DNA from: Lophium mytilinum
Taxonomy: Eukaryota; Ascomycota; Dothideomycetes; Mytilinidiales; Mytilinidiaceae
Assembly (NCBI GenBank): GCA_010093605.1
Contig: MU004195.1
Span: forward strand, 1,135,736 to 1,199,735
Direction: 5' to 3'
DNA length: 64,000 nucleotides
In this document: piece after piece, positions 12,449 through 26,904 of the stretch
How positions within the stretch are numbered: the stretch's first letter is position 1
Layout of the letters: every line of letters starts with the position of its first letter
Notes under the pieces: generated by a model
The model's database searches: none
The model's input: only the letters and a program-made list of their open reading frames with translations
Told to the model about the DNA's origin: nothing
Translations under genes and position numbers: made by a program

Positions 12449-13213
12449 CTACTCGTCGTCCTCGTCAAATTGGCCCTTGGGACCGGGTTTGCTTTGGACG
12501 AGCATGCCCTTGTAGCCGGTGATGGGTTCGGATCCTTGTGCCTGGAGGAAATTAGTCCATGGTTTCGTGTGTATTGTCGCATTGACCGGATAGATCGCAC
12601 CTTGAGGTACTCCTCTGATGCCTCTTGCCACTCCTTGGTCATGGTCCGCGGTGCGTCTCCGCTAGCGAGTTGTCGAGTGCCCCAGAAGAGGACGCCGGCC
12701 GCAAAGACACCGATAAATGTGTAGAGAACGACCTTGGTGGTCTCGCCGGGTGGCGGAAGAGCGCGAGGACCGTGGGGGCCAAAGGCGATCCAGTAGGCTG
12801 TTGAATGGTGAGTTTCGATATTCCTGTCTCTGGACATGTAGTTGCCGAAGCTGCAGGCATCAGGACATCAAAAATGACGCCCCGCCCCCACAACCATCCG
12901 CATCTCCCCAATGCCTCTGGAAATTATAGTACGCACCAGCCTTCTTCTCCTGCAGAGTTAACTCGTTCCAGTCGACCTTCATCCGGTCCCTAAGCGTCAT
13001 CCACAAATCGGCCTGCTCCTGCGGCGGCATGTCCTCCCATCGCTTCTCGATGTTGGCGAGCGTCGGGTTCGAGACGGCGTGGGCCTGGCGAGCCTGCTGC
13101 TTGATGCACACAATAGAGGCAGGGCGCGAGAACCGCGCGGCTTGACGTATCGCGGTCGATGGGATGAGGGCAGCCGAGCTTGTCGAAGCTCGGATGAGCG
13201 AGGAGCGCAGCAT
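12449..13213 (-). CDS. cox5: Cytochrome c oxidase subunit 5 (COX4 family), mitochondrial
   Basis: Nuclear-encoded subunit of respiratory complex IV in the inner mitochondrial membrane. Exons on the minus strand are 12937-13213, 12601-12797 and 12449-12541, with junction phases 1 and 0, giving 188 residues. The N-terminus (MLRSSLIRASTSSAALIPST) is a basic, hydroxylated presequence. IEKRWEDMPPQEQADLW and WNELTLQEKKAAYWIAFG are family signatures, the second restored only by splicing intron 1. One membrane helix (VVLYTFIGVFAAGVLFWG) lies at about residues 114-131, and a short acidic tail ends FDEDDE. Both introns are GT-AG. Length and layout match fungal COX5/COX4 homologues. Confidence is high. 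Confidence 0.93.
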
Positions 13214-14567
13214 AGCGGGCGAGGGAGTGGAAAAGAGGCAGAGACAATCTAAAGGAAGGGAGGTCGGGCCGGTCGCGGGCACTGCTGGTACCAATTGATG
13301 TCGGTAGACGTGGTGTTGGGGTTCAGGAGGGCGAGGTGAGGTCAGTTCGAGGGAAAGCCGGCACCTTGGCAAAAAATGGAGCTGTCACGTGATCTTTTTC
13401 ATCGAACCACCAGGAACTGCCTCCACCAATCAGGGGCGGGAGATTGCTCAAATTCTCCATTTCTTTTCAGCTCGGCAGTGTCGCAAGGCAGTAGGCGCGG
13501 TCTCGCGATCAGAGGAGGCATAGCAGTGATGAGAGCGGCTCTTGAGCAACAGGAGCGGGCACAATTCACTCGGGGAGTCAAAACCATATAGCTGGAAGAA
13601 AAGCATGACTGAAAGCTGCTCAAACACCCTCGCTCCACAGCTCCACCCCATTCGCTGGGCTGCGAGGGCTGCGATGGAGCTCGGGCCGGCCAATCGGCAT
13701 GCCGCAATTTGGGAGTGGAGTCTGACGCAACTTGGCCCTCAGCCTTGCGCATTCTCCCAGCGGTAGCAGCCTCATCCCAACGTCTCACGAGCAGCCCTAC
13801 CGACATCACGAGATCCGACGCAGGTACTGTGCTGAGCACTCTCGGTCGCCGCCCGTCGTGTGACAAAGGCGGTGATGACCACTCCCCAGCTCGCCGCGGC
13901 CATATCAACCCTCCCGGCCGCGGACAGGCCAGTCCCTCGCAGCGATGCAGTAACACCCACTTGGCGCGAGGGTTTTGTTTCTGCACGCCCGTTTGCTTCT
14001 TCAGCAACCCCGTGTGGTCTGCCTCTCCGCTGACCGGCCTCGCCCACCGAACTGCTGCGGCAATATCTCATCTTCGCCTTCGCATCCCACGCATGCGACG
14101 TTGCTTTCGATCAGGCGACGCGCGAGGGCCGACTGCGTAATGCTGAGCTGATATCAGTCTGCTCGCGCGGCCGTGGACGTCCTAGCTGCCGCGTCCATCG
14201 TACGGCTTGGTGGGGAGTCCGGCGCTGCAGTTGAAGGGATACACGGTTCGGGGACGATGAATATGTACAATGATATATACACTTCCGGCAGCAGAGGGCT
14301 CGGGAATGCAGTCATTAAGAGCACAGCGGTCCGGAATGTTTCCCGGGTGAAGTCGGCATCGTGGACAGCACCACGCTCGTCCGAGGATGAAGGACAGCTT
14401 CAGCGACGCGGCCGGAAGGGCGGGCAGCCTGTGCAGAGTAGTGCTACTTTTGCCGTGTTCCAGGCGCAGATTAGCTCTATCTGCTCAAGCTTTGGTGCTT
14501 TTTCCTGCACGTTGTTTTGCAGTGATCCTATGTGGAACTACTGCCCCGCCATTTCTCGAGCTATTAA
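13214..14567. other. Long upstream region of GAPDH, no gene supported
   Basis: The interval between the two divergent housekeeping genes. Long frames on either strand (for example minus 13399-14007) have Ser/Arg/Pro-rich composition without domains and are taken as chance. The sequence is moderately GC-rich. Confidence 0.5.
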
Positions 14568-14738
14568 ACCGACACCCCGCCCAACAACTTCTCTCATCCT
14601 GCCTCCTCCCATCCACCATCCCAATTGCACTCCCAAACACACTTCATCCTCCCAGATACCCTTTCTATAAGTACGCTCACCTACACCTTCCTTCTTTCTA
14701 AATCTAACAGCTCCCGCAGCCCATTTCCATAGCCATCA
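14568..14738 (+). promoter_or_regulatory. GAPDH core promoter: TATA-like box and CT-rich leader
   Basis: A TATAAGTA sequence lies at 14666-14673, 66-73 nt before the ATG. It is embedded in a strongly pyrimidine-rich stretch (about 14570-14735), the arrangement usual for highly expressed fungal gpdA genes. The start context is CCATCATGG. The transcription start was not determined. Confidence 0.55.
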
Positions 14739-16884
<2,146 letters not shown>

Positions 16885-17289
16885 TCAATCCCTCTTCCCC
16901 TTCCCCTGCACCGCCCTCCTCATCCTCTCCGCCCTCTGCTCCTCCTCCCGCCGCTCCTTCTCCGCTCTTGCTGCATCCCGCTCTTTCCACCGCTGCACTC
17001 TCGCTTTCGCAGCGCATAAGGGGCATTTCCGGTTCGGCAGCAGAACCTTCTGCTGCGCATTAGCGCTGCAGAGCATTGGCGGATCCGAGAACTTGAGCGC
17101 CGCCTCGCAGTACCGCCGGACGGGGTAGACGTGCGCGCAGGCGTAGACGGGGGTGACGGTGTGGCAGATTGGGGGATCGCAGATTCTTCCGTGTTTGGAG
17201 GAGGTACGAACTGAAGCAGAGGTAGGAGCTGGTGGAGAGGGAGGGGTGCGGTGCGGTGGGGAGTGGGTGAGGGATGGTAGGGTGGTCAT
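16885..17289 (-). CDS. Small hypothetical protein with Cys/His cluster and charged C-terminal helix
   Basis: An intronless frame of 134 residues from the ATG at 17289. The N-terminal 30 residues are Pro/Ser/Thr-rich. The middle has a regular set of Cys and His residues (CDPPICH, YACAHVYPVRRYCEAAL, PPMLC, CPLC), with paired Cys that could bind zinc. The last 35 residues are a highly charged Arg/Glu/Lys helix (RWKERDAARAEKERREEEQR) ending in a basic tail. Proteins of this layout are common as uncharacterised fungal hypotheticals. Metal binding is inferred from Cys spacing only. No partner is suggested by the neighbours. Confidence 0.6.
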   Translation of the reverse strand: MTTLPSLTHSPPHRTPPSPPAPTSASVRTSSKHGRICDPPICHTVTPVYACAHVYPVRRYCEAALKFSDPPMLCSANAQQKVLLPNRKCPLCAAKARVQRWKERDAARAEKERREEEQRAERMRRAVQGKGKRD

Positions 17290-17615
17290 GGTTGATCGAT
17301 GTTGATAGCTGAGGCTCTTGGTAGGATCTGCGAGCTTTGATAGAGGGGTGGGTTAGGGGAGGTTCAGGGAGGTGAGTGTGTTCTGGTTCTTTGTTGGAGA
17401 GTGAGACATGGAAATGACGGTGGTGGTGAGTCTGGGATGCACGGGTTGCGGGTAGGAGCTGGCGGCCAGCGCATTGGAAGCGGGTGGTCGATGCGGTTGA
17501 GGGGTCTCCTGGAGGCCATGTACCTGCGAGCAATATGTTAGCAATAGCCACATATGAAGTTTGAAATTGTGATCTCACAAGTGGGGATCTCCAACCGCGA
17601 TCTTAAGATACTTTC
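17290..17615. other. Short intergenic region
   Basis: Lies between the minus-strand Cys/His protein and the end of the RNase H2 gene. Nothing is recognised in it. Confidence 0.4.
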
Positions 17616-18673
17616 TTAAAATACCTCTTCAGTCACCCTCCTCCCATACCACCCACTCAACTCATCTCCCTCCGTCTCCTCATCCCTCCCGACAAAGAAG
17701 TCCGTCATCTTCATCTCATCCACCTCACCCTCCACCGGCCACTCCACCTTCAACGGCGCCCCCTTCGCCTCCAACAGCTCCTTCGCCGTCCCCCAGCTAA
17801 ACCGCGTCTCGCTCCCCCACCCAAACACCGGATCCATACTCCTCTTCAACCACCCACTACACCTCGCGTCACTCGGATACCCACTCCCCCACCCCCCCTC
17901 CCCTCCCGCCCCCACCACCGCCTCCGCACACACCTCCAACGCCGCATCCCGCGTCACCTTCGCGCAAACACTCGCCGCCGACACACAGGGATACAACGAA
18001 TCCGCCTTCTTCGCCACCGTGATCTGCACCGTCGGGAAAATCCTCTCCAACTTCCGCTGATACACAACGGGCGACCCGATGGTGTCGATGTAGATCTGGG
18101 TTACGTTGACGCCCTGCGCGAGCACGTTCTTGATGAGCTCGATGGTCGCGTCCATGGCTTGCGCGTTGAGGTTGTACGCGGAGGTGGGCTGCAGCATGCC
18201 GGCGGCGATGTCGCGCGCGGACATGACTTTGGTCGCCCAGCCGCAGCTGGCGTGGAGGTCTGTCGAGGCGGTGCAGAGGGTGCGCATGAGGGAGGAGCGG
18301 ACGGCGGGGGTGAGGACTTTGGAGTCGTCGAAGTGGTGGGCTGTTGCGAGGAGGGAGGTGTGGAGGGGGAGGGGGAGGTAGAGGAGGCCGTAGACCATGG
18401 GGCCTGGGGGGTGGTGTTAGTTTGGGGGGTGGTTGGGAGGAGGAGGGGTGGGGTACCGAGAACGGGTCCTCGGCCTGCTTCGTCGACGCCGAGGACGCAT
18501 TCGGTGGACATGTCGGCGGATATTAAGGAGGGGATGGGGGAGTAGTGGGCGTAGGAGCGGCCGGCGAGGACGTCGGGTTTGTGGATGGAGGGGGCTATGA
18601 AGACGGCGTCGGGGGGTGTTTCTGCCTCGATGTCGGCGCTGGTCATGACGGTGTCTTCCATTGTTTCGGCCAT
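17616..18673 (-). CDS. rnh201: Ribonuclease H2 catalytic subunit A
   Basis: Type 2 RNase H that removes ribonucleotides and RNA-DNA hybrids in the nucleus. Exons on the minus strand are 18457-18673 and 17616-18403, joined in phase 1, giving 334 residues. Splicing restores the signature VDEAGRGPVLGPMVYG. The catalytic acidic set is visible: Asp64 and Glu65 (VDEAGRG), Asp179 (IYIDTIG) and Asp225 (CAKVTRD). KADSLYPCVSAASVCAKVTR is the conserved helix before the last Asp. The first 50 residues are an acidic fungal extension. An ATG context at 18673 and no better in-frame Met downstream fix the start. Length is normal for fungal RNASEH2A. Confidence 0.93.
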
Positions 18674-19123
18674 GGTTGTGGTGTTGTAATTGAGTGTGAG
18701 GTTGTCGTATGGTGGTTGAGGTCGAGAAGTTGGGAGACGCGACGTGAGACGCGTCCGGCAATTGATAGCTTTGGTCGGAAATGTCGAAATGGAAGGTTTT
18801 GCCGCGATCTTCGTCTGTGGACCCTTTACAACCTCAGTCTCGCTTCCCGCTGCACCTCTTTGCCAATGAAAGAAGCCGATCTTGGAGATCACAGACTTGC
18901 GATGCAGATGTATGCAGATGATGCACCCTGTTCTCGATAACAATTGTCCCCGGTGCTAGTTAGCATGGGACTAGGTTACGCCTCAATCAGTTCATGACTC
19001 TAGCCACACCCTCGCCACTATGCTTTTATCACGTTGGCCTCTTGGCGGCCCTTTTACTCCTTTTAATGTCCTCTTCGTACGAACCCTGTCGTTTCAAACC
19101 ACTCCTTCCATTGTCTAGCTATC
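18674..19123. other. Bidirectional upstream region
   Basis: Shared 5' region of the RNase H2 gene (minus) and the F-box-like gene (plus). No further gene is seen. Confidence 0.45.
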
Positions 19124-20145
19124 ATGTTCAAATTTATCAAAGAGAAGCGCCAGGAGCGCGGCCGTTCACCGCGCGAAAGAATGGCCGCATCCTTCACACG
19201 TCCACCGCGTGAGCGATCTCTGAGCATCCCCCTCCCGCCCCCGACTCTTCTTGCGCGGCGCAAGCAGAAGACGAATACCCAGATGCAGTCGGCACTGTTT
19301 AGCAAGCTACCAGCCGAGATTAGAAAGATAATATGGGAATACGCGATTGCGGACGACGACAAGCAGATACACATCCTACAGTACAAGAAGCGGCTACGCA
19401 ACATGCCCTGTAGCTACCACCGCGGAGAGCAGCCATCAGTCTACACCGGGTTTCATAAATGCGCGGGATATGAGGGGAACTACGGGAATGCGCTTGAGGT
19501 GCAACCGGGCGCACAATTATCCCCTTTGGTCAAGACTTGTAGGCAGATGTAGGTTCTATCACCAATTGACAAATATTGAAGCTGGAGCTTGGTAACATTT
19601 ACTGACGTATGTGTAGATATACCGAAGCAATCGACATCCTCTATTCCCACACCTCCTTTCGCATCGAGCATCTGGATACCCTCACATATTTCTCCACATT
19701 CGTCCTCCCACACCATTTCAACCGCATCACGACGCTGCGTCTCCTGTGGTTCTTCCACATCGACATCTTCGAAGACCTCCCCAACCCCACCAAGCCGCCG
19801 CACGACCTCGCAACCTGGCAGCAGACATGCGATATCCTGGCCGGGATGGAAGGGCTGGTCGATCTGGACATCGAATTAAGCACCGAGACTAGCTACTTCA
19901 AGAAGGTTTCTTCTAGAGTGCGACTATTGCAGTCTATGAAGGACATCAAGCCTAAGGGCCGGTTCGACGTCACAGCTTGGGCGCCGTGGCCCTGGTTATG
20001 GTTTACTCAAAAAGAAGAAGAGGATGATATGGAGGGGGTGCAGGCCCTCTTTAGTATCCTCTATCCCGATCTTGGAGGATTGCAGTTGGAGGGGATGCCG
20101 TTTCGGATTGTGGATGCCAAGTTTTATTTTCCTTCTGGTGTATAA
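19124..20145 (+). CDS. F-box-like protein (fungal DUF7730-type)
   Basis: Exons are 19124-19548 and 19617-20145 (intron phase 2), giving 317 residues. A basic N-terminus (KEKRQERGRSPRERMAAS) precedes SALFSKLPAEIRKIIWEYAI, the F-box-like helix typical of this fungal family. The intron falls inside the CRQI-YTEAIDILY motif, and splicing restores it exactly. The C-terminal half is Leu/Trp-rich with no catalytic motif. Family members are uncharacterised; an adaptor role in ubiquitin ligases is only suggested by the F-box resemblance. The same intron position occurs in two paralogues at 48978 and 50743, so all three share an ancestor. Confidence 0.8.
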
Positions 20146-21407
20146 CACGAATTTCAAGAACGGTACAATTTCTGAGCGGTTGGTTATTTCGAAGACGATC
20201 TATCTTCTTGCATTGTAGTCCTAGATGTGCTTATAGATGTCTGCAAAGCGCTGACTTCTTCGAGCCTTTTAGTGTTGATTGTCCAGACGTTGGCGATCCG
20301 TGGCGATCTTGTATATGGGAAAGGATCATTCGCAGGTATCATGACATTTGCCGTACTTTATCGCTCCTGTGCTCGCCAACTGACGATCTATTCTGCTCGA
20401 ATCGAACCTATCCATATTTATTTCACCATATAAAGATACCTTTGCTTACTAGGGTTTAAGATTCGTAACTCATTCCTATCAGACATTCAAAATCCTTGCA
20501 GCTTCTCTTAGCCACCACTTCTCGCATCAAGTCTTGATATATTTGTATTCCAGATAGCTCCCCGTTCCTAGCAAGCAAAGCTGCCTGCCAAGCTGAAAGA
20601 TGACCAAGATATCTTAAATTCAGAACGCAAGAGCGCTCGCCATTCACACCGTGCATCTTTCTACGTCCATCGCATCGCCAACATCCTCAATATCCAGCAC
20701 CCCAGCTTATATCAGTACGCCCCCTACCCTATTGTCACTATTGTCTCCGCTGACATCCCAAAGTCCTGCACTTATCAGGTACTGACACAATTATATCAAA
20801 TTGTGAAGTTCTTGCTCTCTCTCCCTCGCCGCTGCTTTCCTCACTATCTCAGGGCAGAGCTTAGGTATGGCGTGCGCTGAGTGGTAGGCCGCAGTCTCTG
20901 CTTCTTGAATTCTATGCGTTTGTGAAGTGAATCATACAGTTCACTTCTCGAAGCTCACTGCTTTTGGGTTCACTCTCCTTAAGTCACTTCCTTCGATCCA
21001 TTCCCCTTGGTTCACTCCCCACGAACCAGCCTCCCTCAACCCAATACTCTTACAACCCCCCTCCCCAGTTCAACCCTCCCAGCTCAACTCCTCCATTCGC
21101 TCCTCCTCGTAGCAAAAGTCACGTTAGGCAGCAATCTTCCAGCATCTACACATGAGTCTCGACACTTCGTGCGGCTACCTAGGAGGTCAGCTGGGCATCT
21201 GCGAACTCGTTGCTTGATTATTGTGTAAATTGAAAGGATGTATCCATGAAAGAGAGTGTTTGTGCACCGGTACTCTTAGATTGAAAGAATACGCGTATGT
21301 ATACACGGGCTATGCGCGATCGTTATTTATGAAAGTAGCTATCCACGAAGGTTCATTTTTCCAGTACCAGTTTACGAGCGACTATTGAGCCCGTTGACTC
21401 TCTAGTC
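20146..21407. other. Intergenic region
   Basis: No supported gene. A pyrimidine-rich stretch lies at about 20960-21120. The remainder is moderately AT-rich with many stops in all frames. Confidence 0.45.
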
Positions 21408-22859
21408 TCATAGAATCGCAGTCCCGTTCACATGCGAGCTTACACCACCTATCCGCACTGTTAGATTTCAATCTGATCACATGACACCGAGAACACTCAC
21501 CTGGACAGTTCGCAGGCGCACTGGAGAAGAAGAACGTATACCGATTCCGCTCCCGACACTTCTGCGACAGCTTCTCCAAATCCATCATCTCGCCAAGCGG
21601 CATCCCCCACAGCGCCAAAATATACTCGTGAAGATAGTACTCTACGAACCGCATTAGCAGATACCCCGTCAGACATGCTCGCAAAATAGACACACCATCA
21701 TGACTCGGCCACGCCTCAAACGTCGGATTATCCGCCGAAACAGCCGAGAAGTAGCAATCATGCAGCCAATCTATCATCTTCGGCTCCTGGCTAACCCCAA
21801 CATAGCGCTGGCCGTCTTCCTTGCCGAGGCGATGTGGCCGTAGTGCAAGCGCGTTTCGTTCGGCTTCCGGTTTGCTGTGGTATGCTTCCGTCCAGCCGGT
21901 GCGGAGGAAGAGGATGTCGCCGATTTTAATGTCGCCGCCTTGGGCTTGGGGGCGGATGTCGATGCCTTGGTCTTTGCCGCATTGGAAGAGTTCTTCCCAG
22001 GAGATGGGGTACTGAGGTATGGTTAGATAGTATTAGGCAAGATTGGATAGTGTGTTGACTCACGAAGTCGTAGCAGTCGTACTTGATTCCTTTCTTGTCG
22101 GCGTAGCGCTTGTAGTCGAGGAGAACGCCGCGGCCTGCGATACCGTGTTCGGCCCAGTGGTGGATAGAGCATTTGTGGTTTGCTTTTGGGCCAATTATGT
22201 CTGATGCTTTAGTCTTCGAGCCGTTAGTATCAGTGTTCGAGGATTGGTTGGAGGTCATACGCCGTTGTAGAACGTTCCGGATGCCAGATGAGCAAACTAG
22301 TTACAATTAGTAAAGTCAGATTAAACGCGCTTGATCGACTTACATGTCTGAATCCATCCCACTGCGTACCACTCTGCGTATTCAAATGATAAATATCATC
22401 ATAGCACACATTCTCAGCCACGGTCTTAATCTCGTGCTTAAATACTTCGCGGTTGAACGCGGGCTGGGCTGGCGTATCCAGTGGCAAGCTGGGTGTGATC
22501 ATTAGTACAGACTCCCGTTGCCTGGACAGCTATACTGACTTCACGGGAACGATTTCTCCAGTCCTGATCTCTTTTGAAGCGGCAGCAACGCGGGTCGGAG
22601 TCAACAAGTTCAGACGTCCAACCTATTTGGACTGTTAGAGTCGAATGAAAGAGCATTCCTCAAGCTACTTTACATAATCGTTATCCCCCCATACCCAAGC
22701 AGCTCCATCGGGGGCTCCAGCAATCACAGGAAGCTCCTGACGCGTTGGAAACTTGGTGCAATCGGGGTCCCAAGGGATAGTGGTCGCCGTCTTGTTCATG
22801 GTCAAGAAGTCTTTGATCTGGGTCAATCGCTGGTTGGAAGTATTCTTCGGGTCGGTCAT
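21408..22859 (-). CDS. Putative cyclase / kynurenine-formamidase-like hydrolase (PF04199 type)
   Basis: Eight exons on the minus strand: 22674-22859, 22540-22622, 22344-22488, 22261-22296, 22064-22213, 21696-22011, 21501-21641 and 21408-21448. All introns are short GT-AG, phases close and the product is 365 residues. Recognisable family blocks are NLPLDTPAQPAFNRE, DDIYHLNTQSGTQWDGFRHF, CSIHHWAEHGIAGRGVLLDY, GDILFLRTGWTEAY, YYLHEYILALWGMPLGE and RYTFFFSSAPANCPGG. The bacterial metal site HxGTHxDxPxH is replaced by the SGTQWDG form seen in fungal members, so hydrolysis of an amide or ester is plausible but the substrate is unknown. No secretion signal is present. The neighbour upstream is a HET gene, with no obvious functional link. 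Confidence 0.88.
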
Positions 22860-23760
22860 ATTCGCGGTATGCCAAAGTCTTCTTTCAGAGTGTGCAGAAG
22901 TGCGTGAAGAGAAATCGTTGGGAAAGTTGATCAGCTTTGAGTAGTTATCTTGACTAGCTAGGAAGCGTCATATGAGGCACCCCACAGTGGCACGAGCTAT
23001 GACGGTCACCCCGCATTCTGGCAGTGGCGTTTTCGAAAGGAGGAAATAGACTCCACGCACGCCGAGGCATCTTGCAGAAGGTGGAGAAAGAGCAAACCTC
23101 CGCAGGTAGCGACTATCGTGGACTGACTCGAAGCAAACACCCGCAAGTCCGAGTAGCAATTAATCGTCCAAGCCTGAGCAGAGGAAGTTGAGCTCTACGA
23201 ACCAGGGGTTCCATGCTATTTAGTATGATTTTGCTTCCATTCGTGGAAAGCTAGGAGGTTGATCGCTGCATGACGGTCAAAAGCTCCACGGAGCTCGGGC
23301 GAGGCTAATCCCAAAGGGGCGCAAACCAGTCCGCGGGTTTCTTTGTTTACCTACTTTATAAGCTATTCGGGCAATGTCTGGAGCTTCGAAAAATCCTTAA
23401 AATGTCTTTGTAAAATCGATTACTGCAGGTCGAGAAACACTCCGCCCAGAGAAATATGAGCGGTATGGACATTTTACATAGATTAAGCTTTATGCACACG
23501 CTGATCTCTATCATAATCCTATGTAAGTCAGGCATGTCGGCAATCTGTAAACGCCGGCGCAACAACAACAAATTCTTGTCCCAACCCACTTCTCAAACCC
23601 ATTAGGCTCTAGCCCTTAGTACTAACCTCCACGAAGCATGCATTCGGCCTGTAGTACATGGAACTTAGTGCTGGCGGTCTCGTCGCGCCACGCACTGCCG
23701 ATTGCTACTCGGGCCTTTCCAGCCCGCCTGCGTAGTAGGTGCGCTATTCTAATCCCTCAT
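22860..23760. other. Intergenic region
   Basis: Upstream of the cyclase gene and downstream of the HET gene. No coding frame is supported. Confidence 0.45.
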
Positions 23761-26700
23761 TCACTCTACCACAACAATCTCACTTTTCGGCTCCGATCTC
23801 TTCCACATAGATTTGGATATCTTACCCAAGCCTATCCTCTCTGCAAAAGTACCTCCGCTCTTCCTCTCAATAAGCATAACGTTATAGAATGGATACCCTA
23901 AAACATCAACGCTTTCCTCATTTCCTAGGTATTGTCCTTCGGACAAAATGGCTGCGTCGATGGAGCTTTGGTGATAGGCACCCGCATCTATCTTCACGAT
24001 ACCCACGTTCTTGTTATTGTGTGACTTGATCCAGTACTCGTGCGATATCGTAGTGTTGACGTCCGACTCCATCGATGCGGTTCCGCTGGGGTCCGTCTCT
24101 GTTGATGAGGCTTTGCTGGGGTCCTTGTCGTGGAAAGTCTCGCGGCAGTACTCGAAGTCCGCAAGTTTGCTGTAAGTCCTCTTTCTCCAGCATTCTTTTC
24201 TCAGATACAGCGTGGCTACCTCTGTCTGCAACACAAGGTGCTGATCGTTCAACTCGCTGACCGGAAAACTCAGCGTCGGCCTCGTCGCCGGTCCAGGTTG
24301 CCACGATTCCCAATTGTTGAAGCCTTTCGCTCCCATCGTAGGAAGACCAAACATTCCCAGTTCCAAGAGCTCCTGACGATACGCACTGACCCCGTACAAC
24401 GTCCTTTTTCGAGGCCGAATGCGCTCTTCGCCAAACTTTTCAAGGCGTTTGACAAAGCCGAGGTCGTCGAAGTGGACGTCGAATGGCTGGTCGTAGTATA
24501 CAGCTCCGCCTTTTGTTTCAGGGTATTCACATTCTTGTGCAGACTCCCAGCCGGCCCATGTCCAGCTCGGCGGACAGCGGCGACGAATTGTCCCGTGTTC
24601 GTCAACTTGATCCCTTCGACGGCGTAGGGGCTGTTGAGGCTGCCATAACAGCGCAACGTCCAGATAGTTGCTCGGTAAACCGTTTCGGAAGGGCGAATGA
24701 AGTAGTTTAGAATACTTCAGTGTGTTCTGTAGTCCTTCAAATGCGTCGAGAATTTTCCAGCTCTCACCGATAGCTCTTCTGCTAAAGTCTTCCACCGCAT
24801 TAATATACTGGTCCATAACCGGCAACCTCATCAATCTCACACTCTCATCCTCTTCCCTTTTCTCTAGTTTTGCTCGCGCAAGACCCGTGGTATTGGCCGG
24901 GTCGATCGAGGTCAAACGGAGCCAGGGGAACGAAACCGAACTTCTGTCTCCATCTAACGCGTTGACATCCTCCCTCCAAACACCTCCCCTACAATGCCAA
25001 ACCGCATAGCCGCCCGCAAAAACAAGCAGCCGTCTCGACAGCACCTTTTCTTGGAAACACCACGCCCGCTCCTCCCACGGCCGAAATTCCAACTCTTTCA
25101 AACCAACCGGCAAAAATATTTGCACATCGTCGACGATGTTGGACTCTGCGATCATCCGTGAGGTATCTCGGTCGCTGCTGATGCCTTTGATGCCGGCATC
25201 CGCGTGCGGGCTATCGCCGGCCACGATAGTGAAGAGGGCGTGGTTGTAGATGCGGCCCATGCGCGCGATGTTGGCTCGGTTGTCCCATGTGTGTTGTTCT
25301 TGAATGATGCAGAGGCTATCGACCCACAGAAAGTGTTGGCCTGCATCTTTTACGACTTCTATTGCGTCGCGGATGGTTTTCGGGATATAAACCCCACCAC
25401 CCTTCAAACCGTTCTCGCTTAGCAACATCTCCTCATTTTCCGTCTTAAGTCGTGTAGGAAATTGGTGTTCATCTTCCGGGCGAATCAACGTTGTCTGTCG
25501 AGTTCTCGTGTTGTAGTATTCCGTTCGCGGAGGCCCTCCTTGGTGCAAAGCCCTACGCTGCTCTATCCAGTCCTTAGGCAGTGGCCTTTTGCCCCAAGTA
25601 TAGCTGAGTGCCACGTAATCCAAATGATACCGGTGCGGCTCCGGTCGGATGATCTCTTCAAAATCTGTCTCGATGATGCGCATATCATGCACATCAATCA
25701 GTCTAAATGGAGTATTAGCACCACCGTCACTTGCTTTTGAGTTCGCTAGCGTGCTCCACTGCAACTTTCCGCATTCTCCATGCAGCGACGTACAAGCATT
25801 CGCGCACTTTTCAAAGAATTTTACGTTGATGCGTTCCTCTAGTTTATTTCCGTACCAAATCTGCTCTTTGACTCTTCGCGGATCGTGGGAGCTCCCCGTC
25901 TCAAACCGCAAGCTGAAATGGCATATCTCTTTCAATTGTGCAAGCGGCACCCGTCCATGTCCTACGGTGAAGGTATAAAGTCAGCACAGTCGCTCAAAGT
26001 AAGGGAACTTACGTCAATGTCCTAGTTAGGTCTTGAGAAGCGTAAGACATTACGGGATGTCTCATATTGACCTTGACACTGGACATTGGCTTTGCACTAC
26101 AGATGTAGCTTACCGTATACGCGTACGCTCAATACACCCGCTTTCTCCTCGTTCTTCCGATATGCCCTTATCACAAGAATACAAGGCAGTCGCTTTCTCT
26201 TCTTGTTGTTCCACAGCGCCAATTGGCTTGTCGCAGCCTGAGCACGCACCCCAAACTCTCGCATTTGCGGGTTGTCTGTTCCGGTGATGTTCATGATAGA
26301 TATCAACTTGTTAGTACCCTCCATTGTGCGGTCATACAGGTCGCCAGTCTTATACATCTCATCAATATCGTTGAGACTCTTAAAATTGAGATCGCGCTCT
26401 TCGGCTTGAGAGAAGAGTCTCTTGGCTTCTTCCTGCGTTGATTGAGCGGCTTGCTGGCGATCAACTGCGTATCCGAACGGCCAAACGTCGGCTCCTGCCA
26501 GCTTCCCTTTCCAATCGGGAAGCTTCTCGGACCATTCAGAGAAACTCTGGATTTCTTTCAGCTTGTTGTTATCTTGAAGGCCCTTGCTGATATGCTCCGC
26601 TTTTAATAAGTCGTACTCCGGTTGACACATGCTCCGGAACAATAGCCTACACAGCTTACACCAATCCCGATATCTCAATATCCTCGACAAACTTTTGGTA

Positions 26701-26904
26701 TACACGAGTTCTTTGCGTCTTTCCCTTTTCGAACCTTGGGCTCCGCCTTCACCTGTGGAGTCTCTTGGTAGACACTCAGCAAACGGGATTTCTCTGCAAG
26801 CGCTACAAAGAGGCTTTGTCTCCCTGCGAGCTTTAGATTTGGCAGTCTCTGCTAGGTCCAAAATTGGCTTTTTGGTTGCTTCGTAACTCGAACCTTCTCC
26901 TTAA
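23761..26904 (-). CDS. HET-domain (heterokaryon incompatibility) protein with N-terminal CxxC pairs; 5' end unresolved
   Basis: The final exon is 23761-25961 (733 codons), joined through a phase-1 intron (25962-26113) to an exon 26114 to about 26904. The HET core is seen as YVALSYTWGK (near 25610), IPKTIRDAIEVVKDAGQHFL and WVDSLCIIQEQHTWDNRANI (near 25320), followed by GRIYNHALFTIVAGDSPHAD. The upstream exon begins with a Cys-rich module, LCSACREIPF and later WCKLCRLLF, often seen ahead of HET domains. That exon is open back to a stop at about 26905 but contains no suitable ATG, so an additional 5' exon must exist; an open frame at 26901-27027 starting MAGSQGNRLIS is a candidate, but I could not find a phase-consistent junction. 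HET proteins trigger cell death after fusion with genetically different partners. The product is near 1000 residues. Confidence 0.8.

Noticed and set aside
12046-12600. Extension of the cox5 second exon as a 263-residue frame
   Set aside because: A GT donor at 12600 and the conserved last exon at 12449-12541 show that the frame simply reads into an intron.
13399-14007. 202-codon minus-strand frame upstream of GAPDH
   Set aside because: Ser/Arg/Pro-rich low-complexity translation with no family resemblance, in a GC-rich promoter region.
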